Shown here: piece after piece, positions 1 to 6,675 of the stretch
How the letters are laid out: each line of letters opens with the position of its first letter
Numbering within the stretch: the first letter of the stretch is position 1
Source of the DNA: UMGS1840 sp045661305
Lineage (GTDB): Bacteria; Bacillota; Clostridia; UMGS1840
DNA length: 19,052 nt
Assembly (NCBI GenBank): GCA_045661305.1
Contig: JAZRFJ010000038.1
Span: 1-19,052 of the forward strand
Direction of reading: 5' to 3'
Notes under the pieces: model-generated
The model's input: the letters and a program-made list of their open reading frames with translations, nothing else
What the model was told of the DNA's origin: nothing
Database searches by the model: none
Made by a program: the position numbers and the translations under genes

Positions 1-120
1 GACTTACAAAAACTGCTTGGTGTTTCATCTGCTACTGCAACAAGAATTTTAACATCACTTTATAAATCAAAAAAACTTGAAACAATAACACTGAAAAGAT
101 GTTGGGGATATATAAAGTAG
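1..120 (+). CDS. C-terminal end of a helix-turn-helix protein (5' part outside window)
   Basis: The frame is open from the first base and ends in TAG at 118-120, giving the last 39 residues of a protein. The visible stretch LLGVSSATATRILTSLYKSK has the look of a DNA-binding helix-turn-helix with a recognition helix (SSATATRILTSL), followed by a short basic tail that could form a wing and ends in WGYIK. This fits the end of a winged-helix regulator or the C-terminal HTH of a Fic- or Schlafen-type ATP-binding protein. The family cannot be decided from this fragment. A terminator follows within 20 bases, so it is the last gene of its transcript. Confidence 0.6.
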   Translation, partial: DLQKLLGVSSATATRILTSLYKSKKLETITLKRCWGYIK

Positions 121-133
121 TAATAGTAAAACT

Positions 134-176
134 AAAAGACACATCATTTTAAAAAATATTTGATGTGTCTTTTTTT
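134..176 (+). terminator. Rho-independent terminator after the HTH gene
   Basis: A perfect 13-bp stem pairs AAAAGACACATCA (134-146) with TGATGTGTCTTTT (161-173), with a 14-base AT-rich loop and a T run continuing to 176. It starts 13 bases after the upstream stop codon and separates that gene from the promoter at 186. Confidence 0.85.
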
Positions 177-185
177 ATTGCACTA

Positions 186-214
186 TTGACATTTTTTTCA
201 ATTGATGCTATAAT
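186..214 (+). promoter_or_regulatory. Consensus sigma-A promoter for the leader RNA and lipoprotein
   Basis: TTGACA (186-191) and TATAAT (209-214) are both perfect consensus, with an optimal 17-base spacer. Initiation is expected near 221. That base is exactly the first base of the GGCACG closing stem of the downstream RNA structure, so the transcript would begin with the folded domain. Confidence 0.85.
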
Positions 215-220
215 TTTTAT

Positions 221-319
221 GGCACGTAATTGAATACAGTTCTAACCACTATGGGAAAATACTTTGGTAAAAGGTGTTTTCTCTATTTGCTCATACCATA
301 GTGGGAATGATTGCGTGCC
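221..319 (+). ncRNA. Structured 5' leader domain, riboswitch-like, class not recognised
   Basis: The predicted transcript begins with a 10-bp closing helix: GGCACGTAAT (221-230) pairs with ATTGCGTGCC (310-319), with one G-U pair. Above an asymmetric bubble (231-245 and 305-309) lies a perfect 9-bp helix, CCACTATGG (246-254) with CCATAGTGG (296-304). This encloses a third hairpin (255-263 with 273-281, nine pairs including two G-U). The domain is followed after one base by a pair of competing hairpins and then the lipoprotein gene. That order (promoter, folded domain, switchable terminator, gene) is the layout of a transcriptional riboswitch or protein-controlled attenuator. It does not match the conserved cores of the TPP, FMN, lysine, glycine, purine, SAM, cobalamin or T-box classes. 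A 6S-like rod is an alternative, but the domain is short for that. Confidence 0.6.
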
Positions 320-320
320 A

Positions 321-374
321 ACAATTAGGGATTACACTTTTTCGGTGTGTTCCCTTGTCGGAGCACACTTTTTT
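321..374 (+). terminator. Attenuator: terminator overlapping a competing antiterminator hairpin
   Basis: The terminator pairs GTGTGTTCC (345-353) with GGAGCACAC (360-368), nine pairs with one G-U, followed by six T (369-374). An alternative hairpin uses ACAA (321-324), GGGA (328-331) and ACAC (334-337) against GTGT (345-348), TCCC (351-354) and TTGT (355-358). Both folds need bases 345-358, so they exclude each other. The lipoprotein ribosome site (GGGAGA, 381-386) lies only about seven bases past the T run. Transcription of that gene would therefore depend on which fold wins. Confidence 0.65.
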
Positions 375-394
375 ATTTTTGGGAGAAAATTACT

Positions 395-781
395 ATGAAA
401 AGATTTTTTTGTTTTTTTATTATCTTTATTATGATTTTTTTATCTTCATGTACAGATAAAAGGAATGATACACCGCAAAGCTCTTTGGATAGAGATGCCT
501 TTTTGGGAACATGGTTATATGAAGTTTATAAAAACGATGAAAAATATTTTGGTTTAATATACGAATTTGAAAAAACTGATGGCTCATATCATGGTGTAAT
601 AAAGAAATTTGATGATGATGAGGATAGCGGAAAGGAATTTGACGATTTTATTGTAACAAAAAACAAACTGATTTTTTTAAGAGGCTACGAGGTTATTGCA
701 GAAAAAGAATATTACTTAACTAATGATAAGCTTGTTATTGGGGACGATGTTTATATAAAACAAAAAAAGGAATCAGAATAA
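395..781 (+). CDS. Small secreted lipoprotein, lipocalin-like
   Basis: The product is 128 residues. The N-terminus is a lipoprotein signal peptide: basic MKR, a very hydrophobic core, and the lipobox LSSC with the lipid-modified cysteine at residue 19. The mature part is acidic and rich in predicted beta strands. It begins with a FLGTW motif of the kind seen at the start of lipocalin-like domains; this family link is inference. I chose ATG 395 because GGGAGA lies nine bases upstream and the signal peptide starts there. An in-frame ATG at 347 would put the start inside the terminator stem. The gene sits at the end of the 221-374 leader, which probably controls it. Its 3' end overlaps the stem of a convergent terminator. 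No specific function can be assigned. Confidence 0.8.
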   Translation: MKRFFCFFIIFIMIFLSSCTDKRNDTPQSSLDRDAFLGTWLYEVYKNDEKYFGLIYEFEKTDGSYHGVIKKFDDDEDSGKEFDDFIVTKNKLIFLRGYEVIAEKEYYLTNDKLVIGDDVYIKQKKESE

Positions 782-796
782 AAATTTTCTGATTCC
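762..796 (-). terminator. Terminator of the dgt transcript, overlapping the lipoprotein stop
   Basis: A perfect 10-bp stem, GGAATCAGAA (769-778) with TTCTGATTCC (787-796), has an 8-base loop. On the minus strand it is followed by seven T (762-768), so it terminates the leftward dgt transcript. On the plus strand the following T content is weaker, and it may partly terminate the lipoprotein transcript. The left arm lies inside the last codons of the lipoprotein gene. Confidence 0.75.
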
Positions 797-815
797 AGGT
801 TGTATTTTTAATTTT

Positions 816-1751
816 TTAATTATAAAAATGCAAAAACTTATAATATTCAACAGCATAAGAGTCTGTCATTCCTGCCATAAAATCTAAAATATCTTCCTTT
901 GATTCGCCCATTTTGACTTTTTCATTATAGATATATGTAAGCACTCTTTTTACAAAGCTTTCCTTTTCTAAAAGCTCGTCAGAAAAATATACATTTTTAA
1001 ACATATATTCTCTTAATTTTTTGAATTTTTCATCTACTTCATCAGACATGATAATATCATTTTTATCCCTGCTTTCGTTTATGATGCTTCGCACCATTGT
1101 ATTAAGACGCTCCTTTGAGCTTTCTCCAAGAACCTCTCTTATATCGGCAGGAATATCATCTTCCCTTATCAGCTTCATGCGTATTCCGTCGTCCATATCA
1201 GAATTAAGATACGCTATTTTATCGCTGTAACAAACTATTTTAGCCTCCAAAGTAAGATTTTCTGATGAAAAGCTCATATCGCTGTGTGCTTTTATTCCGT
1301 CAATAACCTCATAAGTAAGATTTAATTTTGTAGCTAAACGGGCGCTGTTTTCGCTATGATGAAAGCCGTCAAAAAGCTCATTCAGCACTCTTTCACCGCT
1401 GTGAGAAAAAGCACAATGACCGATATCGTGTCCCATTGCAATAGCTTCAACCAAATCTTCGTTAAGTCTTAATGCTCTTGCGATAGTTCTTGCAACCTGA
1501 GTTACTTCCAGGGTATGAATAAGGCGCGTTCTTAAATGGTCATTATCACCATAGTTTGAGAAAACCTGCGTCTTATGCTTTAATCTTCTAAATTCCTTAG
1601 AGTGAATAATTCTGTCTCTGTCCCTCTGGAAGCAAGTTCTTATATCATCCTCATCAGGACCATACGGTCTTCCTTTAGAGTTTGAGGTAAGAAAGGCATA
1701 TTTACTTAAATATTGTTTTTCATTATTTTCTTCAATTTCACGAATGTTCAT
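816..1751 (-). CDS. dgt: dGTPase-like HD-domain triphosphohydrolase
   Basis: The product is 311 residues. This family cleaves dGTP or related dNTPs to the nucleoside and triphosphate and helps control dNTP pools in the cytosol. The HD-type metal site is visible: H79 in RLIHTLEV, H108-D109 in AMGHDIGH, and D177 in YSDKIAY. The N-terminal SKGR and FQRDRDRIIHSKEFRRLKHKTQV stretch is typical of the dGTPase group rather than of other HD hydrolases. The length fits the short bacterial form. The start is preceded by GGAGG eight bases upstream. A TATAAT lies at 1791-1796 on the minus strand, but no good -35 box is seen. The gene may therefore be co-transcribed with the DUF1189 gene, whose stop is 48 bases upstream. 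Substrate preference cannot be read from sequence. Confidence 0.9.
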   Translation of the reverse strand: MNIREIEENNEKQYLSKYAFLTSNSKGRPYGPDEDDIRTCFQRDRDRIIHSKEFRRLKHKTQVFSNYGDNDHLRTRLIHTLEVTQVARTIARALRLNEDLVEAIAMGHDIGHCAFSHSGERVLNELFDGFHHSENSARLATKLNLTYEVIDGIKAHSDMSFSSENLTLEAKIVCYSDKIAYLNSDMDDGIRMKLIREDDIPADIREVLGESSKERLNTMVRSIINESRDKNDIIMSDEVDEKFKKLREYMFKNVYFSDELLEKESFVKRVLTYIYNEKVKMGESKEDILDFMAGMTDSYAVEYYKFLHFYN

Positions 1752-1799
1752 AAGAAAAAACCTCCGTTTTAAAAAAATTTGGTGAAGCTTATTATATCT

Positions 1800-2549
1800 T
1801 TATTCTTTTTCCTCGGAATTTTTCTTCATGCTTATAAATGCGATATAAAGATAAATTTCGGAAACAATTAAGCTTAGAATATAAGGAAATCCTATTCTCC
1901 ACATATTTAAAAGCGCACCTAACAGAACAGGAACGGTTCTTGAATATATTGCAAGTCTGAAAAGCTCCGATGAAGTTAAATTAAGTTTAAGCGTTCTTGA
2001 AAAAGAGCTTGAAAGCCATTTCACAAGCCACACTCCGATGAAAAATCCCAGATAGGAAATTGCATACATAAAAATTCCGAAAAACACCAAAATCCATACA
2101 AAAATGTTCTTAAACATATAAACAGAATTTTTATCAAATGTAATATCATTTCCTAAATCCTTTATTCTATAAGAATAAACACCTGAATTGTTCTTCATTA
2201 TAAAATTTTCTTTATCAACAAGAATTGCAATGTCAAAGCCGTTAGTATCATCTTTTTTATAGCTTTTTTCATTCGATAAACCTATAAAGAAAGGTTTGTC
2301 TATTATTTCAATATCGTCTTCAACAAAAAACTCGCCGTTTTCAACCTTAAAATAAGGAACATCATGATTATAAAAATCAGTTGTCATCCTTGAAATTTCA
2401 AAGATAGGAAAAACAACATTTGCTAAAGCTGATACTGTAACAAGTATAATAACAAAAAGGGCAACTGCACTCTTTTTTCTTTTCAAAAAATTCTTATATC
2501 CGCTGGGTTGTATCATAGATATGGAAAAATCACCAAATATTTCTGTCAT
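1800..2549 (-). CDS. DUF1189 family membrane protein
   Basis: The product is 249 residues. A first membrane segment lies at about 27-49, a polar extracytoplasmic region at about 50-145, and further hydrophobic segments at about 147-178, 197-215 and 219-240. This arrangement, one N-terminal helix, a soluble loop of roughly 100 residues and a helical C-terminal bundle ending in a charged KKNSEEKE tail, together with the N-terminal SISMIQPSGYKNF, matches the DUF1189 family. Its function is unknown. A ribosome site (AGGGA) precedes ATG 2549 and a promoter lies at 2594-2623. The gene is upstream of and co-directional with dgt; no functional link is evident. Confidence 0.75.
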   Translation of the reverse strand: MTEIFGDFSISMIQPSGYKNFLKRKKSAVALFVIILVTVSALANVVFPIFEISRMTTDFYNHDVPYFKVENGEFFVEDDIEIIDKPFFIGLSNEKSYKKDDTNGFDIAILVDKENFIMKNNSGVYSYRIKDLGNDITFDKNSVYMFKNIFVWILVFFGIFMYAISYLGFFIGVWLVKWLSSSFSRTLKLNLTSSELFRLAIYSRTVPVLLGALLNMWRIGFPYILSLIVSEIYLYIAFISMKKNSEEKE

Positions 2550-2593
2550 TTTTAATCCCTCTTTTTAGTATATAAAGTTTCTGATGTATAAAA

Positions 2594-2623
2594 ATCTTAA
2601 CAAAAATTATAAACTGCTGTCAA
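2594..2623 (-). promoter_or_regulatory. Promoter for the DUF1189 gene
   Basis: On the minus strand, TTGACA (2618-2623) is followed after 18 bases by TAAGAT (2594-2599), four of six matches to the -10 consensus. It gives a leader of about 40 bases before ATG 2549. The -35 is perfect; the -10 is only moderate. Confidence 0.55.
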
Positions 2624-2695
2624 CTTAGAAACCAACAGCATCTTCATCTGTTTTTTCCAAATGAAATCTCATATATTAATATTCCTCAATTTTCT

Positions 2696-3541
2696 TCAAC
2701 GCATAATATCGCACAAAAACGGCAATGCCTTTTCAAAATTCACACCATACCAGACTGAATTTTTCTCATTTATAGTTTCTTCGATTGCCCTGTAAGTGAA
2801 ATCAAGTGCTGTTTTTACTGATTTTTGTGTAGAAAAACCATTTACTGCACAACCCGAGTAACAGCTTGCAAAAACATCTCCCGTTCCGTGGAATATTTTA
2901 TCTACCTTATCATGATAATAAGAATAAAACTCTTTTTTATCTGCATTATATCCCATAGCACCGATTTTTTTGCCATTATCGGAAACAACACCTGTTATAA
3001 CAGCCTCTTTAGCACCGTTTTCACAAAGCTTCACGAGCATTTTTTTGATATAATCCTCATTGTAACCGCTATCGGTATAATCAAGATATTTTTCGCCTAA
3101 AATTATCGCACTTTCCGTAACATTCGGGAGTACAACATCAGCTTTTTTCACTAAAGCGCCCATTTTTTTTGCAAAATCGTCATCAAACCCTGCATAAAGC
3201 TTTCCAAAATCCGCCATTGCTGGGTCAACAATAACAAGGGTGTTTTGATTTCTTATTTCATCTATAAAATCAGATACAATATCAATCTGTTCGCTACAGC
3301 CTAAATAACCTGTATAAATCGCATCAAAAGAAATATTTTGTTTTTTTAGCTGATTTTTTATGGGAATTATTTCGTCTGTTAAATCTCGGAAAGTAAATTC
3401 GGAAAAAGCAGTATGATTTGACAAAAGTGCCGTGGGAATAACTGCTGTTTCAATACCCATAGCAGAAATAACAGGAAGTGCAACTGTAAGCGAGCATTTC
3501 CCTATGCATGACAAATCCTGAATTGTTATTATTCTTTTCAT
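2696..3541 (-). CDS. Pyridoxamine/pyridoxal kinase, ribokinase superfamily
   Basis: The product is 281 residues. It is expected to phosphorylate the 5' hydroxyl of pyridoxamine or pyridoxal with ATP in the vitamin B6 salvage pathway in the cytosol. The opening ITIQDLSCIGKCSLTVALP is the characteristic pyridoxal kinase start. VDPAMAD (105-111), PNVTES (139-144) and the anion-hole and catalytic motif HGTGDVFAS (218-226, base D222) place it in the ribokinase fold. The length matches PdxY-type kinases. A related hydroxymethylpyrimidine kinase (ThiD) is less likely given the N-terminal motif. AAAGG precedes ATG 3541. No promoter is obvious in the short purine-rich leader, so expression may come partly from read-through of the RNase Y transcript. 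Confidence 0.85.
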   Translation of the reverse strand: MKRIITIQDLSCIGKCSLTVALPVISAMGIETAVIPTALLSNHTAFSEFTFRDLTDEIIPIKNQLKKQNISFDAIYTGYLGCSEQIDIVSDFIDEIRNQNTLVIVDPAMADFGKLYAGFDDDFAKKMGALVKKADVVLPNVTESAIILGEKYLDYTDSGYNEDYIKKMLVKLCENGAKEAVITGVVSDNGKKIGAMGYNADKKEFYSYYHDKVDKIFHGTGDVFASCYSGCAVNGFSTQKSVKTALDFTYRAIEETINEKNSVWYGVNFEKALPFLCDIMR

Positions 3542-3592
3542 TTTGCCTTTCCCCCTTTTTCCTTTTTTCCATTTTTTCCCCGTTTTCTTTTA

Positions 3593-3629
3593 AAAATCCG
3601 ACAGGTTTTTCGATACCCTGTCGGATTTT
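3593..3629 (-). terminator. Terminator downstream of rny
   Basis: A perfect 13-bp stem, AAAATCCGACAGG (3593-3605) with CCTGTCGGATTTT (3617-3629), has an 11-base loop. On the minus strand the stem runs into five T (3592-3596). It ends the RNase Y transcript after a 3' untranslated region of about 150 bases that contains the hairpin chain. Confidence 0.8.
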
Positions 3630-3639
3630 AAAGCTATGA

Positions 3640-3769
3640 TTGCCGTTGGCAAGTTATGATTTCATCACTCGGTGATGAAAGTTATGATTACGCTTTCGCG
3701 TAAGTTATAGAGTTCTGTAACTCAAGCATTTTTGCGTAAAGCAAAAATTCATAACTCTAAACTCATAAC
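3640..3769. repeat. Chain of five small perfect hairpins punctuated by GTTATGA
   Basis: Five palindromic hairpins follow each other: 3640-3652 (TTGCC/GGCAA), 3660-3680 (TTTCATCAC/GTGATGAAA), 3688-3703 (TTACGC/GCGTAA), 3710-3723 (GAGTT/AACTC) and 3728-3748 (ATTTTTGC/GCAAAAAT). They are separated by the heptamer GTTATGA (3653-3659, 3681-3687), its variants GCTATGA (3633-3639) and GTTATAG (3704-3710), and the inverse TCATAAC (3749-3755, 3763-3769). Stem sequences differ; only the spacer is conserved. The block lies in the 3' untranslated region of rny, between its stop codon and its terminator. Function is unknown; it resembles a dispersed intergenic palindromic repeat. Confidence 0.75.
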
Positions 3770-3776
3770 TGTAAAC

Positions 3777-5339
3777 TTATTTCGCGTAATCTACTGCACG
3801 AGTTTCTCTTATAAGGTTGACCTTAATCTGTCCAGGATATTCCATTTCATTTTCGATTTTCTTCGCAATCTCTCTGCCGATTAAAATCATTGATTCATCG
3901 TTAACATCTTCAGGCTTAACCATGATACGAACTTCTCTACCTGCTGAAATAGCAAATGCTTTTTCAACACCGTTAAACGAAGTTGCAACTTCTTCAAGCT
4001 TCTGAAGTCTTTTAATGTAATTTTCGATATTTTCTCTTCTTGCACCTGGTCTTGCAGCTGAAATAGCATCAGCAGCAGCAACGATACAAGCTATTGTGCT
4101 TGTAGGCTCAACATCACCGTGATGAGCTTCGATAGCATTAATAACAATTTCTTCTTCCTTATACTTTCTTGCAATATCTGCACCGATTGTAACATGTGAG
4201 CCTTCAACCTCGTGGTCAATTGCTTTACCGATATCATGAAGAAGACCTGCTCTTTTAGCTAATGTAACATCAACGCCAAGCTCCCCTGCGATAAGTCCTG
4301 AAAGGTGTGCAACCTCAAGTGAGTGTTTCAAAACATTCTGACCGTAGCTCGTTCTGTATTTAAGACGGCCGATAAGCTTTGTAAGCTCATTATGAATGTT
4401 ATGTACACCTGTTTCAAATGTAGCATCTTCACCGGCTTTTTTGATAATTGCGTCAACTTCTTTTTGTGATTTATTAAAGGTTTCTTCGATTCTTGTAGGA
4501 TGAATACGACCATCCTGAATAAGTCTTTCTAAAGTAAGTCTTGCAACCTCTCTTCTTACAGGGTCAAAGCCTGATAAGATAACTGCTTCAGGTGTATCAT
4601 CAATAACAAAATCAATACCTGTAATCTGTTCTAACGAACGGATATTTCTACCCTCTCGTCCGATAATTCTTCCCTTCATGTCATCGTTTGGAAGAGCAAC
4701 AACGCTCACAGTAACCTCACTTACATGGTCGGAAGCACATCTCTGAATTGCAGAAGCAATAATTTCTCTTGCTGTCTTATCGCAAGTTTCCTTTGTCTGT
4801 TCTTCAATTTCCTTAATTTTAAGCGATGCATCAAGTCGAACTTCATTTTCAATGTTTTTAATAAGGTACGCTTTAGCATCTTCCTTTGTAAGTCCTGAAA
4901 TTTTCTCTAAAATTTCAAGCTGTCTTTTCTGGATTTCTTCAACCTGAACATTTCTTTCTTCAAGCTGTTTTTCTCTTAATTTTAAGTTTTCTTCTTTTTT
5001 CTCGATTGTGTCAAGCTTTTTGTCAAGATGTTCTTCTTTCTGAAGGTATCTTTTTTCAAGCTTCTGAAGCTCTGCTCTTCTCTCTTTTGTTTCTTTGTCT
5101 GCTTCACTTCTTAATTTGTGAATTTCTTCCTTAGCCTCAACCAAGACTTCTTTTTTCTTCGACTCGGCTGACTTTATAGCGTCGTTAAGCAATTTTTTTG
5201 CTTGCTCTTCGGCGCTGCCAATTTCTGATTCAGCTATTTTTTTTCTGTATATTATCCCTAAACGGAACGCAATAATAAATGCTAAAAGAAATGAGCCTAA
5301 GGAAATCGCTATTGCAATAGTTAATGAAATTTCTGTCAT
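3777..5339 (-). CDS. rny: Ribonuclease Y
   Basis: The product is 520 residues from ATG 5339, the same length as the Bacillus subtilis enzyme. RNase Y is the membrane-anchored endoribonuclease that starts decay of many mRNAs and matures some structured RNAs. In order: an N-terminal membrane helix (about 4-26), a long charged coiled coil (about 35-150), a KH RNA-binding domain (about 210-275, with GRIIGREGRN), and an HD domain whose metal pair H368-D369 lies in LLHDIGKA. I chose ATG 5339 over the in-frame ATG at 5357 because the ribosome site AAAGGAG falls between them, inside the would-be extension. The gene has its own promoter (5417-5445), divergent from the recombinase promoter. Confidence 0.97.
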   Translation of the reverse strand: MTEISLTIAIAISLGSFLLAFIIAFRLGIIYRKKIAESEIGSAEEQAKKLLNDAIKSAESKKKEVLVEAKEEIHKLRSEADKETKERRAELQKLEKRYLQKEEHLDKKLDTIEKKEENLKLREKQLEERNVQVEEIQKRQLEILEKISGLTKEDAKAYLIKNIENEVRLDASLKIKEIEEQTKETCDKTAREIIASAIQRCASDHVSEVTVSVVALPNDDMKGRIIGREGRNIRSLEQITGIDFVIDDTPEAVILSGFDPVRREVARLTLERLIQDGRIHPTRIEETFNKSQKEVDAIIKKAGEDATFETGVHNIHNELTKLIGRLKYRTSYGQNVLKHSLEVAHLSGLIAGELGVDVTLAKRAGLLHDIGKAIDHEVEGSHVTIGADIARKYKEEEIVINAIEAHHGDVEPTSTIACIVAAADAISAARPGARRENIENYIKRLQKLEEVATSFNGVEKAFAISAGREVRIMVKPEDVNDESMILIGREIAKKIENEMEYPGQIKVNLIRETRAVDYAK

Positions 5340-5416
5340 CTTGCAATCTCCTTTCATTGAATTGATTTAATTTCTTCTTTTTAAGATATATTCGCACATA
5401 AAAATATACCCTTTCT

Positions 5417-5445
5417 ATTCTACAATTTTTTTCGTCTACTGTCAA
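5417..5445 (-). promoter_or_regulatory. rny promoter
   Basis: On the minus strand TTGACA (5440-5445) and TAGAAT (5417-5422, five of six) are separated by 17 bases. This leaves a leader of about 70 bases before the RNase Y start at 5339. Confidence 0.75.
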
Positions 5446-5504
5446 GTATTTTTTATCATTTTTTCAAAAAAATTGGACATTTTAGACAAAAAAACAAAAA
5501 TATC

Positions 5505-5532
5505 TTTACAAAACTTTTTTTCATGCTATAAT
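5505..5532 (+). promoter_or_regulatory. Extended -10 promoter for the Xer-type recombinase
   Basis: TTTACA (5505-5510) is followed after 16 bases by a perfect TATAAT (5527-5532) with an upstream TG (5524-5525), an extended -10 element. It lies 60 bases from the rny -35 box on the opposite strand, so the interval 5417-5532 is a divergent promoter region. Initiation near 5539 rules out the upstream in-frame ATG at 5473 as a start for this transcript. Confidence 0.75.
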
Positions 5533-5574
5533 AAATATTGTCGAAACTTGTTGTTTGAAAAGGATGGTTTTAAA

Positions 5575-6486
5575 ATGGCACAGATAGCTTTTTTGGAAAT
5601 GAAATCGAAAATAAATGAATTTAAGATTTTCTTAAAAGATGAGCGAAAAATGAAAGAAAATACTGTTTTATCCTATTTAAGAGATATAAATTCCTTTTTT
5701 GCATATTGTGAGGATAATGGTTTTTTGGAAACTTCTCTTATGGATGAAGCTTTTAATGACTATACCGACCATTTAAAAACCACAAAAAGTCCGGCAACAG
5801 TTTCAAGAAATATTGCATCAACAAGAAAATTTTTCCGTTTTTTGAAAGATAAAGGTCTTATACAAAAAAATCCGACAAAAGGTATTTCATACGAAAAAGA
5901 TTTAAAAAGTGATGAGGATTTTGAAGTTCTTACTACTGATGAAATAGATAAACTCATAGATTCAGTTAAGGAAGAAAGTATAAAAGGCTACCGTGATGAA
6001 GCAATTTTAGAAACACTCTATGCCTGCGGACTGAAAGTGAGCGAGCTTATAGCTTTAAAGGTTTCTGATCTTTCATTAAATGACGGGTATATCACCGTTA
6101 CAAATGATACAAGGCGTTATATACCTATTTATAAGGGTGCTGTAAAAGCAATAAGGCAATACATAAAAAAAGGAAGAAAATATCTTACAGATGACAAAAA
6201 GAATGATTTTCTTTTCTTAACAAAAGACGGAAAAGCTTTTTCAAGACAAGGTATGTGGAAGCTTTTAAAATCGTTCGGCAAAAAAGCAAAACTCAAAAAA
6301 GAGCTTACTCCCCACATAATAAGAAGAAGTATGGCTATGCATCTTTTGGAAAACGGTGCAGATATATACGATGTGCAAGCAGTTTTAGGACATAAAAGCG
6401 TTAATCAGACAAAAGAATATTTAAGAAATTTAAAGCCATCTGTTATGAGTACATATAGGAAGGCTCATCCTAAGGCGGAGGAATAA
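5575..6486 (+). CDS. XerC/XerD-like tyrosine recombinase with two catalytic positions substituted
   Basis: The product is 303 residues from ATG 5575, the usual Xer length. ATG 5575 has AAGGATG just upstream and is the first start after the promoter. The N-terminal SAM-like core-binding domain (about 10-95) is followed by the catalytic domain (about 115-300). Present are H247 and R250 in PHIIRR, H273 in VLGHKS and the nucleophile Y282 in TKEYL. The first catalytic arginine, in GLRVSEL of E. coli XerD, is lysine here (K154 in CGLKVSELI). The beta-hairpin that carries the catalytic lysine (GKGNKER in XerD) is two residues shorter here and reads TNDTRR, with no lysine. The fold is clearly Xer-like, but normal strand cleavage is doubtful. 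A role in dimer resolution or as a DNA-binding relic are both possible. The next element downstream is the toxin-like module. Confidence 0.85.
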   Translation: MAQIAFLEMKSKINEFKIFLKDERKMKENTVLSYLRDINSFFAYCEDNGFLETSLMDEAFNDYTDHLKTTKSPATVSRNIASTRKFFRFLKDKGLIQKNPTKGISYEKDLKSDEDFEVLTTDEIDKLIDSVKEESIKGYRDEAILETLYACGLKVSELIALKVSDLSLNDGYITVTNDTRRYIPIYKGAVKAIRQYIKKGRKYLTDDKKNDFLFLTKDGKAFSRQGMWKLLKSFGKKAKLKKELTPHIIRRSMAMHLLENGADIYDVQAVLGHKSVNQTKEYLRNLKPSVMSTYRKAHPKAEE

Positions 6487-6504
6487 AAAAATAGATAGTC
6501 CCTA

Positions 6505-6533
6505 TTGACAAAAAATTCATTTTATGATAACAT
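6505..6533 (+). promoter_or_regulatory. Promoter of the toxin-like mRNA
   Basis: TTGACA (6505-6510) and TAACAT (6528-6533, four of six) are separated by 17 bases. Initiation is expected near 6540, at the ATAGATACAGG block that is repeated in inverted form at the start of the antisense RNA. The resulting leader is about 64 bases long. Confidence 0.65.
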
Positions 6534-6603
6534 ACCAACATAGATACAGGAAATATCGGTGACGGTTAGCACTCCCATTTTTCTTCAAAAGGGGGTGATG
6601 CTA

Positions 6604-6675
6604 ATGAAAATAGTACATAGAATTGTATTATTGACAATGTTAATTATTATCATTTTTCATATAAAAGCAAAATAA
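6604..6675 (+). CDS. 23-residue hydrophobic peptide, candidate type I toxin
   Basis: The peptide starts MKIVHR, continues with a hydrophobic run (IVLLTMLIIIIF), and ends with the basic tail HIKAK. That makes it a single short membrane helix with positive ends, as in small type I toxins. It is preceded by an exceptionally long ribosome site, AAAGGGGGTGAT (6588-6599), which matches 11 of 12 bases of the ideal anti-16S complement. The in-frame ATG at 6598 is inside that site and too close to be used. The stop codon lies in the stem of the bidirectional terminator. Layout and ribosome site recall the holin-like toxin and TxpA/RatA families, but the peptide lacks the usual E-L-M-F pattern that I know from holin-like toxins. 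Too short to identify by sequence alone; confidence rests on context. Confidence 0.65.
   Translation: MKIVHRIVLLTMLIIIIFHIKAK

Noticed and set aside
221..374. 6S RNA
   Set aside because: The rod with a bubble recalls 6S RNA, but the folded domain is only about 100 bases. The competing hairpins and the gene right behind the terminator fit a switch better. Kept only as an alternative.
274..459. Open frame of 61 codons starting with ATG at 274
   Set aside because: It lies inside the structured leader and runs out of frame into the lipoprotein gene. It has no credible ribosome site and its translation is low-complexity.
3640..3769. CRISPR array
   Set aside because: The repeated unit is only seven bases and the intervening segments are themselves palindromes of varying length. 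There is no long repeat, no fixed spacer size and no cas gene nearby.
5473..5574. 34-residue N-terminal extension of the recombinase from ATG 5473
   Set aside because: ATG 5473 lies upstream of the promoter (5505-5532) and has no ribosome site. ATG 5575 has both a ribosome site and the expected family length.
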